Positions 54,430 through 62,694 of a DNA stretch of 64,000 nt are shown here, piece after piece (position 1 is the stretch's first letter; the number at the start of each line of letters is the position of its first letter). Position numbers and translations under genes: made by a program. The stretch covers positions 57,109 through 121,108 of the forward strand of contig JANXOF010000086.1 of assembly GCA_025353725.1 (NCBI GenBank), written 5' to 3'. The DNA comes from Polyangiaceae bacterium (GTDB lineage: Bacteria; Myxococcota_A; Polyangia; Polyangiales; Polyangiaceae). The notes under the pieces were generated by a model that saw only the letters and a program-made list of their open reading frames with translations, searched no databases and was not told the origin of the DNA.

Positions 54430-54465
54430 GTGTCATTTGACACTGGTGTCTTTAGGGTGTATTCT
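54430..54465 (+). promoter_or_regulatory. sigma70-type promoter overlapped by perfect palindrome
   Basis: GTGTCA-TT-TGACAC is a perfect inverted repeat at 54430-54443. Its right arm contains the -35 TTGACA (54437-54442); 17 nt further is TATTCT (54460-54465), a 5/6 match to TATAAT. A further GTGTC lies at 54447. This is the strongest promoter I could find in the window, in the gap between the ImmA-like gene and the holin-like gene. A repressor bound to the palindrome would block -35 recognition. The XRE protein just upstream is the natural candidate. Confidence 0.75.
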
Positions 54466-54541
54466 TGGTTCCTGGTGACGCGAAGCGTCTCTGAGGTGGT
54501 CGCTTTGATCGCCGGCAAGAAACCAGGAAAGCGGGGGATTC

Positions 54542-54721
54542 ATGAAGATCCAATGGAGCACGGTCGTCGTGGTGGGAATCGTCGTCGTTGGCGAGATCGT
54601 AATGGGCGCTCTCAAGTTCGAGGGCGCCCAAGTGGCGGCGCTTGGTACGGTCGGCGCGCTCGCGACCGGCATCATGCGTTCGATGTTCGAGGCGCGGCGC
54701 GATGTGCGGAGGGGCTCGTGA
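54542..54721 (+). CDS. small membrane protein, holin-like
   Basis: A 59-aa protein. Two hydrophobic segments (STVVVVGIVVVGEIVMGAL and AALGTVGALATGIMRSMF) flank a short polar turn (KFEGAQ), ending in a basic tail (EARRDVRRGS), the layout of small phage holins. ATG 54542 is preceded by a GCGGGGG ribosome-site-like run. It begins about 70 nt after the predicted transcription start of the palindrome promoter and overlaps the next gene as GTGA. Sequence identity to a named holin family cannot be claimed. A toxin-like membrane peptide is the alternative. Confidence 0.65.
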   Translation: MKIQWSTVVVVGIVVVGEIVMGALKFEGAQVAALGTVGALATGIMRSMFEARRDVRRGS

Positions 54722-54975
54722 GCTTTCGTGCCGGGCGCACATGGCTAGGCTTTGGGTTCGCATGCACCCTCGGCGCCGCTGACACTGGCTGCGCGAGGAT
54801 GGCCGCGCGGGCCGCGGAGGTGAGCTACCTAAGTGCGCAGCTCAAATGTGTGGATGACGCGCACACCCTCGAAGCCTCGCGTGAATGCCGCCGGGCGGCG
54901 GACGTACGCTGGGGCGTAGCGCCGCGCGCAAATAACGTGCATCGCGTACCTTTTTCGGCAGGAGAAAACCCATGA
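54718..54975 (+). CDS. small secreted/Cys-containing protein of the holin-like cassette
   Basis: An 85-aa protein starting at GTG 54718 (4-nt overlap with the holin-like stop). The N-terminus has a short hydrophobic segment (WLGFGFACTLGAADTGC) that could be a lipoprotein or membrane signal, followed by a polar helical region (VSYLSAQLKCVDDAHTL) with cysteines. Size and position recall phage spanin-like partners, but no conserved motif supports that. It ends overlapping the next ATG by 4 nt (ATGA), with AGGAG 6-7 nt before it. Kept because overlaps on both sides and the shared promoter argue for a real gene. Confidence 0.5.
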   Translation: MSFRAGRTWLGFGFACTLGAADTGCARMAARAAEVSYLSAQLKCVDDAHTLEASRECRRAADVRWGVAPRANNVHRVPFSAGENP

Positions 54976-55187
54976 TTGCACTCGAGACTCTCAGTAGACT
55001 TCTCAAGCTGGGCGTCGACGTTCTCGAAGGCCGCGTCCTTGACGGCACGGGGCTGACGCGCGCCCTTGTCGCGCTCGGTCTCGATCTCGTACCCGCCTCT
55101 GAGCTTCGACATCACCTCGACGCCGAAGCCGCGGCTCGCGCACGCGCCCTCGCGGACGTTGCAGAAGCCACAAAGTTCCCTCGTTAG
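54972..55187 (+). CDS. small hypothetical protein closing the cassette
   Basis: A 71-aa, helical, Ala/Leu/Arg-rich protein (LSRLLKLGVDVLEGRVLDG ... LDAEAAARARALADVA) with no signal peptide and no known domain. A good AGGAG ribosome site and the ATGA overlap make translation likely. It resembles small accessory proteins of phage or integrative elements in composition only. After it there are 40 nt before the convergent ABC operon end. Confidence 0.6.
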   Translation: MIALETLSRLLKLGVDVLEGRVLDGTGLTRALVALGLDLVPASELRHHLDAEAAARARALADVAEATKFPR

Positions 55188-55227
55188 CTCTGAGTTCGCG
55201 CTCAAGCGACGGGCCGAGAGGTCGCGT

Positions 55228-56100
55228 TTAGCCTTTGACTCCGCCTGATGTGAGGCCGCTGATGAGCTGCTTTTGAGCGACGTAAAACAGAGCCATCACG
55301 GGAACGCTTACGAGGATGGCGCCTGCCGCAAAAGCTCCCCACGACGTGTTGTATTCTCCCACGTAACTCTGGAGAACGACGGGTAACGTGAACGCGCTCT
55401 CGCGACCGATGAGCGTCGCCGCGAGGATAAACTCGTTCCACGCGCTCATGAACGCGAAGAGCGCCGTCACGGCGATGGCCGGTCGTGCCGCGGGAAGCGC
55501 CACTTTGAGGAACGCCTGCGTGCGCGTCGCGCCGTCGACCATTGCGGCCTCTTCGAGGTCGACGGGAATAGCCAAGAACGCGCCACGAAGTTGGAAGATG
55601 GCGAAAGGCACTGCGGTCGCCGCGTAAACAAGAACCAGTCCGCTGCGGGTGTCGAGCAAGTGAAGCGTATCGAGAATGAGATAAAGCGGTACGGCGCTCG
55701 CGACCCCGGGAAACATCTGTGTCAGTAGCAGTGTGCGCATTCCGGAGCGCTTTCCGACGAACTCGTACCGCGCGAGGGCGTAGGCGGTCGGCGTCGCGAT
55801 AAACACGGCCATCGACGCGGTCGCTAAAGACACGACCAGGGAGTTCATGAGCTGCCTTGCGAACAGAAAGCTCTTTGCGGTGTCGCCCCAACCGGTCACC
55901 ACGCGAAAATTGTCGAGTGTCACGTCATGGGGGAGTGGAAACGCGCGGAGCGAAGGCGTGCTCCCCGACGAAAACGCGAGTGAGATGACCCAAAGCACAG
56001 GGTAAAGCGCGTAAACCACCGCCACGATGAGGAGCGCATTTACGATAAAACGCTCGAGCGGAGACGCGCGAGAGGTGGGCCCCGCCTCGGTCGAACTCAC
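55228..56100 (-). CDS. CUT1 sugar ABC transporter permease (MalG-like)
   Basis: A 290-aa inner-membrane permease with six predicted helices and the EAA loop EEAAMVDGATRTQAFLKVALP that docks on the ATPase. The start is GTG 56100, overlapping the stop of the fused binding-protein/permease gene as GTGA. An upstream in-frame extension (to 56811) is rejected because it runs antisense through that gene. Third gene of a three-gene operon with the ATPase at 58357. Substrate unreadable; CUT1 systems carry maltose, trehalose, glycerol-phosphate or similar. Confidence 0.92.
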   Translation of the reverse strand: MSSTEAGPTSRASPLERFIVNALLIVAVVYALYPVLWVISLAFSSGSTPSLRAFPLPHDVTLDNFRVVTGWGDTAKSFLFARQLMNSLVVSLATASMAVFIATPTAYALARYEFVGKRSGMRTLLLTQMFPGVASAVPLYLILDTLHLLDTRSGLVLVYAATAVPFAIFQLRGAFLAIPVDLEEAAMVDGATRTQAFLKVALPAARPAIAVTALFAFMSAWNEFILAATLIGRESAFTLPVVLQSYVGEYNTSWGAFAAGAILVSVPVMALFYVAQKQLISGLTSGGVKG

Positions 56101-58346
56101 GATTTCGCCTCGCTCTTGTCTTTCCCGACCTGCCCGAGCGCGCGCGACATGAGGGCGAGTAACCCGAAGATGATAACGGCGTAGGCTGCCGCGTAACCGA
56201 ACTGCGCGTTCCGTGCGAACGCCCATCGGTAGGCCTCGCTGACCAGGATGTCGGTCGAGCCGTCGGGCTCGCCGCCCGAGACGAGAAACACCACGTTGAA
56301 CATGTTGAATGTCCACACCGAGCCGAGAACCACGGCGGGTAGCAACGTCGGCTTGAGGAGAGGAAGTGTGACGAGGCGGAAGGCTTGGCTCCGCGTCGCG
56401 CCGTCGACCTCGGCGGCCTCCAAGACGTCTTTCGGGATCGACGTGAGGGCGCCCATCACGACGACCATCATGAACGGAAAGCCAAGCCACACGTTGGTCG
56501 CGACGTTGGCGGCAAACGCTGTTGAGAATTTTGCAAACCACGAGATGGGCTCTGCGCCAAGCGCGACGAGAATGGCATTCACGGCACCAAACTGCCGGTG
56601 AAACATGCCTTTCCACGCAAGTGCGGTAACATACGAAGGAACAGCCCAAGGCAGGATAAGAAGAACTCTGTAAAGTGCACGCAGACGGAGGTACGGTTTC
56701 GCGAGAAGGAGCCCCAACGCGAGTCCGAGACTCACGTGAGCTACGACATTCACGACGGTCCAAAGCACCGTGACAAGGAGCGTCAGGTAAAACGAGCCGT
56801 GGGACAGCCATTGCCCCAGCGGCCGCCCGCGGACGGTAAGAATTTCGATGTAGTTCGTTAGCCCGACGAACTGCGGCGCGTCTCTCGTACCTGCGAAGAA
56901 CGAGGTACCGGCCCCGGCTACGAGGGGAAGCACGACGAGCACCATGAGGGTAAGTGCCGAGTGAAGGACGTATTTGTACGCGGGCTTCGACGCGCGGAGT
57001 TCTCGGGCAAAGCCTGGATGCCGTGCGCGCTTGACCGCGTAGAACGCGGCCGCCAGAAGAGTCAGTCCGAGCAGCGACACGAGGGGAGCCGGCGAGGGCC
57101 GCTTCGCCGGTAGCGGCCGCATGACGTCGAGGTAGCGCGCGAGGCCCTCCTCCATGGCGGCCCGCGCGCTGCCCTCGCCGCGGACCACTTTGCGCAGGGC
57201 CTGCTCAGCGGGCACCCACGTTGCGCGCATCGCAAGCGACGTGGGCATCGGGACGGCGTCGCTCGCGGCGTTGTGAAACGCTTCGAGCACGGCGTCGTCG
57301 GCCGTCGGTGCGTGGCCTTCGCGCTTGTCCCACGCGCTTTTCGTGGCGACATCTTGCTTGCCGACGAACCTGCGAACGTCTGCGCTTTCCGGAGCGCCCA
57401 AGAAACGCGCGAGCTCGCGTGCGAGTGCGCTCGTCGACCCTTGAGGCGTCAGGAACGCGCCGTCGACCGTGAGAAACGGGCGCATTTTCCCGGCTCCTTC
57501 GACCGATGGAAGCGGGACGACGCGGTAGCTCACGCCGCCTTCAAGGTCGCCCGCGAGCCATGGCCCGCTAATGACCGCGGCGGCCTTTCCCGAGGCGAAG
57601 AGTTGCTTGACGAGATCGCCGCTCGGCTCGGGAGGGACGATGCCGGTCGCCATGAGGTCCCGCGCTTTTTCCGCGGCGCGCTCGGCCTCGGGTCCCACCA
57701 TGGCGTAACTCGTGCCATCGAAAATGCGGCCACCGAACGCGTGAAGCAGAGGCACGTGAAAGTAGACTGTTTGCGCTTCGTAAACGAGCGGGAAGACCCC
57801 GGCGCCTAGTGTCCCTTTCTTTCGCGCGAGCGCGTCGAGCGTCGCGGGAGCTTCGTCGAGCAGCTTTGTATTGATGTAGAGTGCAGCGCATTTGCTCGCG
57901 AGAGGAACGGCGTACCGTATTCCACGCTCGGTCACGGCATCGACGGCGGTGGGCACGTAGCGCGCTACGTCAACGTCGGGGAACGCGTCTCCCGCGGGGG
58001 CGACGAGATGGTTCGCAAGGTAGCTGCCGAGACGTTCGTGCGGGCTCACGAAGACGTCCGGCCCGTTGTCGCGCGGGATAGCCGCTTCGAGCTTTGCGGC
58101 GTAAGCGTCATACGGCACGGCGAGGAGCGTGACCGTGACGCCGCGTGCGGATGAAAAGGTTTGCGCGACAGACTCAAGCGCCTTTTGCTCAGCGCCGCGA
58201 TACGGGTGCCAAACGACAATTCCGCGCGGTGGCTCCCGGCAACCTGAAAGAGCACCAAGCAACGTGACAAGCGCTAGGAGCGTGAGCGCGAAAGCAAGCT
58301 TCGTAAGCTTTCGCCCGAGTGCGACGGCGCGGTTCACTTCGCCCAC
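56097..58346 (-). CDS. fused solute-binding protein - MalF-like permease (single chain)
   Basis: A 749-aa fusion. Residues 1-36 are a signal/anchor ending in lipobox-like GALSGC; about 40-400 are a type I CUT1 binding protein (IVVWHPYRGAEQKALESVA, ALYINTKLLDEAP, AVISGPWLAGDL, FLTVDGAFLTPQGS), then a linker and a first helix near 430, then a MalF-type permease with the EAA loop LEAAEVDGATRSQAFRLVTLP. Fusion of MalE- and MalF-type domains is known in a few predatory deltaproteobacteria-type lineages but is rare in CUT1. I chose GTG 58346 (GAAGAGG 5 nt upstream) because an ATG at 58541 would overlap the ATPase gene by 185 nt. It is coupled to the second permease by a GTGA overlap. Confidence 0.93.
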   Translation of the reverse strand: MGEVNRAVALGRKLTKLAFALTLLALVTLLGALSGCREPPRGIVVWHPYRGAEQKALESVAQTFSSARGVTVTLLAVPYDAYAAKLEAAIPRDNGPDVFVSPHERLGSYLANHLVAPAGDAFPDVDVARYVPTAVDAVTERGIRYAVPLASKCAALYINTKLLDEAPATLDALARKKGTLGAGVFPLVYEAQTVYFHVPLLHAFGGRIFDGTSYAMVGPEAERAAEKARDLMATGIVPPEPSGDLVKQLFASGKAAAVISGPWLAGDLEGGVSYRVVPLPSVEGAGKMRPFLTVDGAFLTPQGSTSALARELARFLGAPESADVRRFVGKQDVATKSAWDKREGHAPTADDAVLEAFHNAASDAVPMPTSLAMRATWVPAEQALRKVVRGEGSARAAMEEGLARYLDVMRPLPAKRPSPAPLVSLLGLTLLAAAFYAVKRARHPGFARELRASKPAYKYVLHSALTLMVLVVLPLVAGAGTSFFAGTRDAPQFVGLTNYIEILTVRGRPLGQWLSHGSFYLTLLVTVLWTVVNVVAHVSLGLALGLLLAKPYLRLRALYRVLLILPWAVPSYVTALAWKGMFHRQFGAVNAILVALGAEPISWFAKFSTAFAANVATNVWLGFPFMMVVVMGALTSIPKDVLEAAEVDGATRSQAFRLVTLPLLKPTLLPAVVLGSVWTFNMFNVVFLVSGGEPDGSTDILVSEAYRWAFARNAQFGYAAAYAVIIFGLLALMSRALGQVGKDKSEAKS

Positions 58347-58356
58347 ACTTGCCTCT

Positions 58357-59562
58357 TCAGAGACCGAGCGCGAGGCCGGTCTTTGGGTCGAACAAGTGCA
58401 TCCGACTCGGGGCAACGGCCACGCGGATAGCACTCCCTGGACGCACCGAGCGTGCTTCGTCGGCGTCGAGTCGAGCAACGACAGAGGGACCGCTCGCCCG
58501 CAACCATCCGTGAGCGAAAGCCTCGGACCCGAGCGCTTCAACGATCTCGACCTTCAACTCGGCGACGGACGGCGCGCCATTTTTTGCGAGACCCAGATCA
58601 TGGGGACGAATGCCAATGCGCACGTTGCGACCCTCGACGAGCGAGTCGCCGAAGCGGTCGTCATCGAGCAGCGCGCGGACTCCGCCGCCTTCCGCATAGA
58701 AGCATCCCTTTTCCCGCACGATTACGCCGTCGAGCATCGTCATTCGCGGAGACCCAAGGAACGTGGCGACGAACGTAGTTCGGGGACGCTCGTACACCTC
58801 CAGCGGCGGTCCTTTTTGCTCGACCAAGCCGTTGTTGAGCACCCAGAGCGTATCCGCCAGCGTCATGGCCTCGACTTGGTCGTGCGTAACGTAGAGCGTC
58901 GTCGCTTTGAGCCGATCGTGGAGGCGACGTATCTCGACGCGCACCTCGGCCCGGAGCGCAGCATCGAGGTTTGAGAGCGGCTCATCGAACAAGAAGATCG
59001 TCGGGCGCCTGACGATGGCGCGGCCCATGGCGACGCGCTGCCGCTGTCCGCCGGAGAGCTGCTTCGGAAGTCGACCGAGGAGCGGTTCGAGGCCGAGCAT
59101 CGACGCGGCCTCCGCGACGCGCTTGTCAATCTCGGCGCGCGGCGTCTTCCGCAGCTCGAGGCCAAACTCGAGGTTCCCGCGGACGGTGAGGTGCGGGTAA
59201 AGCGCGTAGCTTTGAAACACCATCGCTACGTCACGGTCGCGCGGCGGAAGGCGCGTCACATCTTTTCCCGCGAGTGTGATGGTTCCCGCGTCGGCTTCTT
59301 CGAGACCGGCGACGAGCCGCAGCAACGTCGATTTGCCGCACCCGCTCGGGCCGACCAGCACGGCAAAACTGCCGTCTGGGATGGCGAGGTCAACGCCCTT
59401 GAGAATGCTTGTGTCACCAAAGCTCTTCGTCACCCCACGAACGGAACAGCGCGGGGCAGCGCGTCCACTACTTTGGAGGGAAGCGGGCGATGGTGTCGAG
59501 GGGGCCGCCGCCTTGATGGAGGCGGAATCGGTGCCGCTTGCTTCCTGGAGGGCCTGGGACAT
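58357..59562 (-). CDS. CUT1 ABC transporter ATP-binding protein (MalK/UgpC-like)
   Basis: About 400 aa. Walker A GPSGCGKST, Q-loop MVFQSYALYPHL, signature LSGGQRQRVAMGRA, Walker B FLFDEPLSNLD, H-loop VTHDQ, then a C-terminal TOBE/MOP regulatory domain (about 270-400). It energises the fused binding protein/permease and the MalG-like permease of the same operon. An Ala/Ser/Pro-rich N-terminal tail of ~35 residues precedes the ATPase; the start may be ATG 59562 (used here) or 59592. The stop lies 10 nt before the start of the fusion gene. Confidence 0.93.
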   Translation of the reverse strand: MSQALQEASGTDSASIKAAAPSTPSPASLQSSGRAAPRCSVRGVTKSFGDTSILKGVDLAIPDGSFAVLVGPSGCGKSTLLRLVAGLEEADAGTITLAGKDVTRLPPRDRDVAMVFQSYALYPHLTVRGNLEFGLELRKTPRAEIDKRVAEAASMLGLEPLLGRLPKQLSGGQRQRVAMGRAIVRRPTIFLFDEPLSNLDAALRAEVRVEIRRLHDRLKATTLYVTHDQVEAMTLADTLWVLNNGLVEQKGPPLEVYERPRTTFVATFLGSPRMTMLDGVIVREKGCFYAEGGGVRALLDDDRFGDSLVEGRNVRIGIRPHDLGLAKNGAPSVAELKVEIVEALGSEAFAHGWLRASGPSVVARLDADEARSVRPGSAIRVAVAPSRMHLFDPKTGLALGL

Positions 59563-59592
59563 CGGACGTGGGACTCTTGCCGGGGCGCGCAT

Positions 59593-59891
59593 GCCCCCGA
59601 AACATTCGCGAAACGGGGCCGTTACGCGTAACTCATTTTTGCGTGACGTTCGAGCCTAATGAGAAGAAAAAGCGTCGCGAGCGGGTTGTGTCGACGCCGA
59701 AAAGAGCAAAAGTGTCGCACTTTGCCTTAGTTTGAGCGGCAGGACGAAAACGACGCAACTTTTATAGGCACCGAACGAGAGGCGCCGCACGCGGAAAGCC
59801 GCGTAGAACTTGCGCCTCGAGCCATACGGGTTAAGGACAGCCGTTCAATTTGTGGCTCGCACGCTCATCCGACGGAGGGATCTCGCTACCC
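59593..59891. promoter_or_regulatory. 299-nt divergent region with AAAGTG-TCG-CACTTT palindrome
   Basis: No gene seen. The perfect inverted repeat AAAGTGTCGCACTTT lies at 59709-59723, in an A/T-richer stretch (59650-59770) that likely holds promoters for the minus-strand sugar operon and the plus-strand kinase operon. Spacing would suit a LacI- or other regulator operator, but no regulator gene is adjacent. GGAGGG at 59875 precedes the kinase start. Confidence 0.35.
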
Positions 59892-61784
59892 ATGGCTATG
59901 GCTACAGCGCGAAAAGCGTTCCAGCTCTCGAAAGACGTGCTCGTCCCAGGCACGAAGTGGAAGCTCGTGCGCGAGATCGCCCGTGGCGGCATGGGGGTCA
60001 CGTGGGAGGTGTGGAAGGAGCCGGGGATTCGCGGCGTCATGAAGATGATCCTCCCCGACCTCGTGATGCGGGCGGGCTACGTGAAGCGATTTTTCGAGGA
60101 GGTGAAGATCCTCACGCACCTCAATCACCCGAACATCGTGCAAGTGTTCGACTTCGATACGCTCGAAGACGGCACCCCGTTTTTCGTTATGGAGCGCCTC
60201 GAGGGCAAGACGCTCGGCGCAGCTCTTCTATCAACGAAGGGCGGGGGCCGCGTGCGAAAGGCTCTCCCGGCGCGCATCGCGTATGAGATCACGCGGCAGA
60301 CGTGCGAGGCCCTCTACCGCGCGCACTCGTTTCAGCCCAAAGGCGTGATTCATCGCGATATTAAGCCGGAGAATATTTACATCCACCACCCTTCGTTCGG
60401 CGAGCCGGTGATCAAGCTGCTCGATTTCGGCGTGGCGGCGTTCGAGGAGGCTGCGCGTGACGCAGGGCCCGTCGGCACGCCCCGCTACATGGCGCCCGAG
60501 CAGCTTCGGTGCGAGCGCATCACGCCAAAAGCCGACTTGTACGCGATGGGCCTCATTCTCTACGAGATGCTCGTGGGCCGTGGGCCGTTTGACGATCTCG
60601 CGGATGCCGTATCGCCGAACGATCGCGCCCTCGTCCTTGCCAACGCTCACCTCAAGGAGACGCCGCCGCCACCGTCGCACTTTGCGCCGTGGATCCCAAA
60701 GACGGTCGACCGCTTGGTCCTCGAGGCGCTCGATAAAGATCCGGAAAAGCGGCCGTACAACGCGTATGCGTTTGCGACGAAGCTGTTCGAGCTGCAGTTC
60801 GTCAACGACGGTAAGCCACGCGAGGCGCTCGACACAAAGACGACGGCTCCGACGCTCGTGAGGCTTATCGAGGACGACTACGAAGACGAGTCTCGCGCGG
60901 GCAAGCTGAGTAGCGCGTCGATGGAGGCGCGGTCCTTCGTGGGGCGTTCGTTATCGAACGACACGATGGTCGACGTGGTGCCGGCCTTCGCTCCGGGGGG
61001 CACGCTGCAGATGACGAATGCGCCGATAAACCCGTTTGGGCCGACGACGCCGCGAGCGACGCGGAACGGGATCGACCGCAAAGGCCCGACGCGGCTCAGT
61101 CCGGTACGCGAGGTGAGGCGCCCCGTACCGAAGTACGACACAGTGCCGATCGAGTTGACGCGCGCGAGTGCGGCGGGTGTGGCGAGTGATACGAAGGGCG
61201 AGCCGACGCCACTGGCCACTGCGTTGCCCTCGCGACCCGTAAGCGTCATGCGGGCGAAGTCGCCGAGTCGTGTTCGTCAAGGCATCGCAAACGCGCGGCG
61301 TGCAGCGAAGGAGAACGGGTGGCTCGGGCTGCGATTCGTGGGCGTTTTCGTCGCTGCGCCGGCTCTGGGGGCGGCGATCGTGCTGAGTTTTCAAGGCTCG
61401 CGGTTCCCATTGGGCGAGGCTCCGGTGGTCGTGGTCGCCGCGGGCGAGCGGTCGGCGACCCCATCGCCGTTGCCCGCTCCGTCCGTAGCTTCGCCCGCTC
61501 CGTCCGTAGCTTTGCCCGCTCCGTCCGTAGCTTTGCCCGCTCCGTCGTCGAAGCCTCCCACGTTGGTGATTCCTGTGGTTGAGGAGACGCGAGCGCGGGA
61601 GGGTACGGCTGCCGTCGCGCCGACTGCGGCCGTGAGACTTCCCGCGCCGCCTCCCGCGCCGATGCGTGGGCCGGCATCGTCGCAAAGTGCGCCCGCGAAG
61701 CCGCCCAAGCTCGCGAAGCCCGTTTCAGACGACGGGAGCGATCTCCTTTTCGTGCCGTCCGCGGGTTTTTCGAGGTCTCCGTGA
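59892..61784 (+). CDS. membrane-anchored Hanks-type Ser/Thr protein kinase with PAPSVAL repeats
   Basis: A 630-aa kinase (ATG 59892; an ATG at 59850 is less likely). Domain about 20-310: REIARGGMGVTWEV, GVMKMI Lys, HRDIKPEN (His154-Asp156), LDFGVAAF, GTPRYMAPEQ. A helix at about 477-501 (WLGLRFVGVFVAAPALGAAI) leads to a Pro/Ala-rich outer part with tandem PAPSVAL repeats. It overlaps the next gene as GTGA (4 nt), forming a module with that gene, a TPR/PEGA protein and a lipoprotein, parallel to the module at 49045-52978. Confidence 0.93.
   Translation: MAMATARKAFQLSKDVLVPGTKWKLVREIARGGMGVTWEVWKEPGIRGVMKMILPDLVMRAGYVKRFFEEVKILTHLNHPNIVQVFDFDTLEDGTPFFVMERLEGKTLGAALLSTKGGGRVRKALPARIAYEITRQTCEALYRAHSFQPKGVIHRDIKPENIYIHHPSFGEPVIKLLDFGVAAFEEAARDAGPVGTPRYMAPEQLRCERITPKADLYAMGLILYEMLVGRGPFDDLADAVSPNDRALVLANAHLKETPPPPSHFAPWIPKTVDRLVLEALDKDPEKRPYNAYAFATKLFELQFVNDGKPREALDTKTTAPTLVRLIEDDYEDESRAGKLSSASMEARSFVGRSLSNDTMVDVVPAFAPGGTLQMTNAPINPFGPTTPRATRNGIDRKGPTRLSPVREVRRPVPKYDTVPIELTRASAAGVASDTKGEPTPLATALPSRPVSVMRAKSPSRVRQGIANARRAAKENGWLGLRFVGVFVAAPALGAAIVLSFQGSRFPLGEAPVVVVAAGERSATPSPLPAPSVASPAPSVALPAPSVALPAPSSKPPTLVIPVVEETRAREGTAAVAPTAAVRLPAPPPAPMRGPASSQSAPAKPPKLAKPVSDDGSDLLFVPSAGFSRSP
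61472..61547 (+). repeat. 21-nt in-frame tandem repeat in kinase gene
   Basis: Three full copies and a 13-nt partial copy of GCCCGCTCCGTCCGTAGCTT(T/C), encoding PAPSVA(L/S) units in the extracytoplasmic linker of the kinase. Near-identical copies suggest slippage-driven length variation between strains. Confidence 0.85.
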
Positions 61785-62683
61785 ATTCTTTGATGAGAGC
61801 CCGATCCGACACGGCCCCCATGGGATTTAAGGTCGATGCCGACGGACTTGCGCCCGACGCGGACCGAACGGCGCCCGGCGAGCCGCCGTTGCCTTCCACG
61901 AGTCCCTCGACCGCGCCCGCCGCGGCCCCCGCGGCCGCAGCGGAAGACCAAACCGACCCGGGCTGGCCGCCGGGTGGAGTCGCTGCGAAAGTGGCTGACG
62001 GCGGAACCGACCCTGGCGTCGACGCGATGCTCGAGGCGTTTGACCGGCCCCCGCGTCCTCCGGCGCCGCAGCCAAACTTGCGCCCTTCTTCGGACGGCGC
62101 CGAGTTCGCCGCGCATTACGCCGGTCCGCGTGACGTCCACGCGCCCCAGGCGATGACGTCCGCGCACGACCCGGTGATTCTCGCGCACCTCGCCTCGCTC
62201 GCGACCGCAGACGCGTCGGTCGCGTTACCCGTTGTCGCTGCGACCCGAAGCGCAGATCAGGACACGGTGATCAGGAAACCAAAGATTCGAAAAAAACCTG
62301 CCTTCGCGATCGCTCTTGCCACCTGCGGAGTCGTTGCCGCGCTCGCCGTACTGATCGCGCTCCAGTGGCCAGATTTTAAACCCCCCGTGACCGCCGTCAC
62401 TGTGGCCACCGATCCCGCCACGGCCGTCGCGCCTTCTTCGCGCGCCGCGGTGTCGACAAGTGGCGAGCCTTCCGCGTCTGCGCGGGTTGGAGGCGTGGTT
62501 GCCGTGACGGATGCGCGCGCAACCAGCGCGGCGCCCTCATCCGTTTCGGTGAGGAGTTTACCGTCAAGCCCTCCGCCCGGCGTGCGACGTACGATGGTCG
62601 CGCCGTCCCGAGCTCCGAACCTTGACCAAGGTGTTCCCGGACCCGCGCGTCCTGCCCACGAAACCCCAAACCCGACTTTCTGA
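61781..62683 (+). CDS. single-helix membrane protein of kinase module
   Basis: A 300-aa protein starting at GTG within the kinase stop (GTGA overlap). The N-terminal ~165 residues are acidic/Pro/Ala-rich and disordered-looking, followed by a basic stretch (RKPKIRKKP), a membrane helix (FAIALATCGVVAALAVLIAL) and a low-complexity Pro/Ser/Val C-terminus. Such sequence often links a cytoplasmic face to the envelope. No catalytic motif. Possibly a kinase substrate or anchor (inference from coupling only). Confidence 0.72.
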   Translation: MNSLMRARSDTAPMGFKVDADGLAPDADRTAPGEPPLPSTSPSTAPAAAPAAAAEDQTDPGWPPGGVAAKVADGGTDPGVDAMLEAFDRPPRPPAPQPNLRPSSDGAEFAAHYAGPRDVHAPQAMTSAHDPVILAHLASLATADASVALPVVAATRSADQDTVIRKPKIRKKPAFAIALATCGVVAALAVLIALQWPDFKPPVTAVTVATDPATAVAPSSRAAVSTSGEPSASARVGGVVAVTDARATSAAPSSVSVRSLPSSPPPGVRRTMVAPSRAPNLDQGVPGPARPAHETPNPTF

Positions 62684-62694
62684 GAAAACCAATC

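Noticed and set aside
56101..56811. In-frame N-terminal extension of the MalG-like permease
   Set aside because: It runs through the fused permease gene in another frame and is Arg-rich; the GTGA overlap at 56097-56100 gives a natural start.
58347..58541. Extension of the fused binding-protein/permease into the ATPase gene
   Set aside because: It would overlap the ATPase gene by 185 nt and put ~65 residues before the signal peptide; GTG 58346 has a ribosome site.
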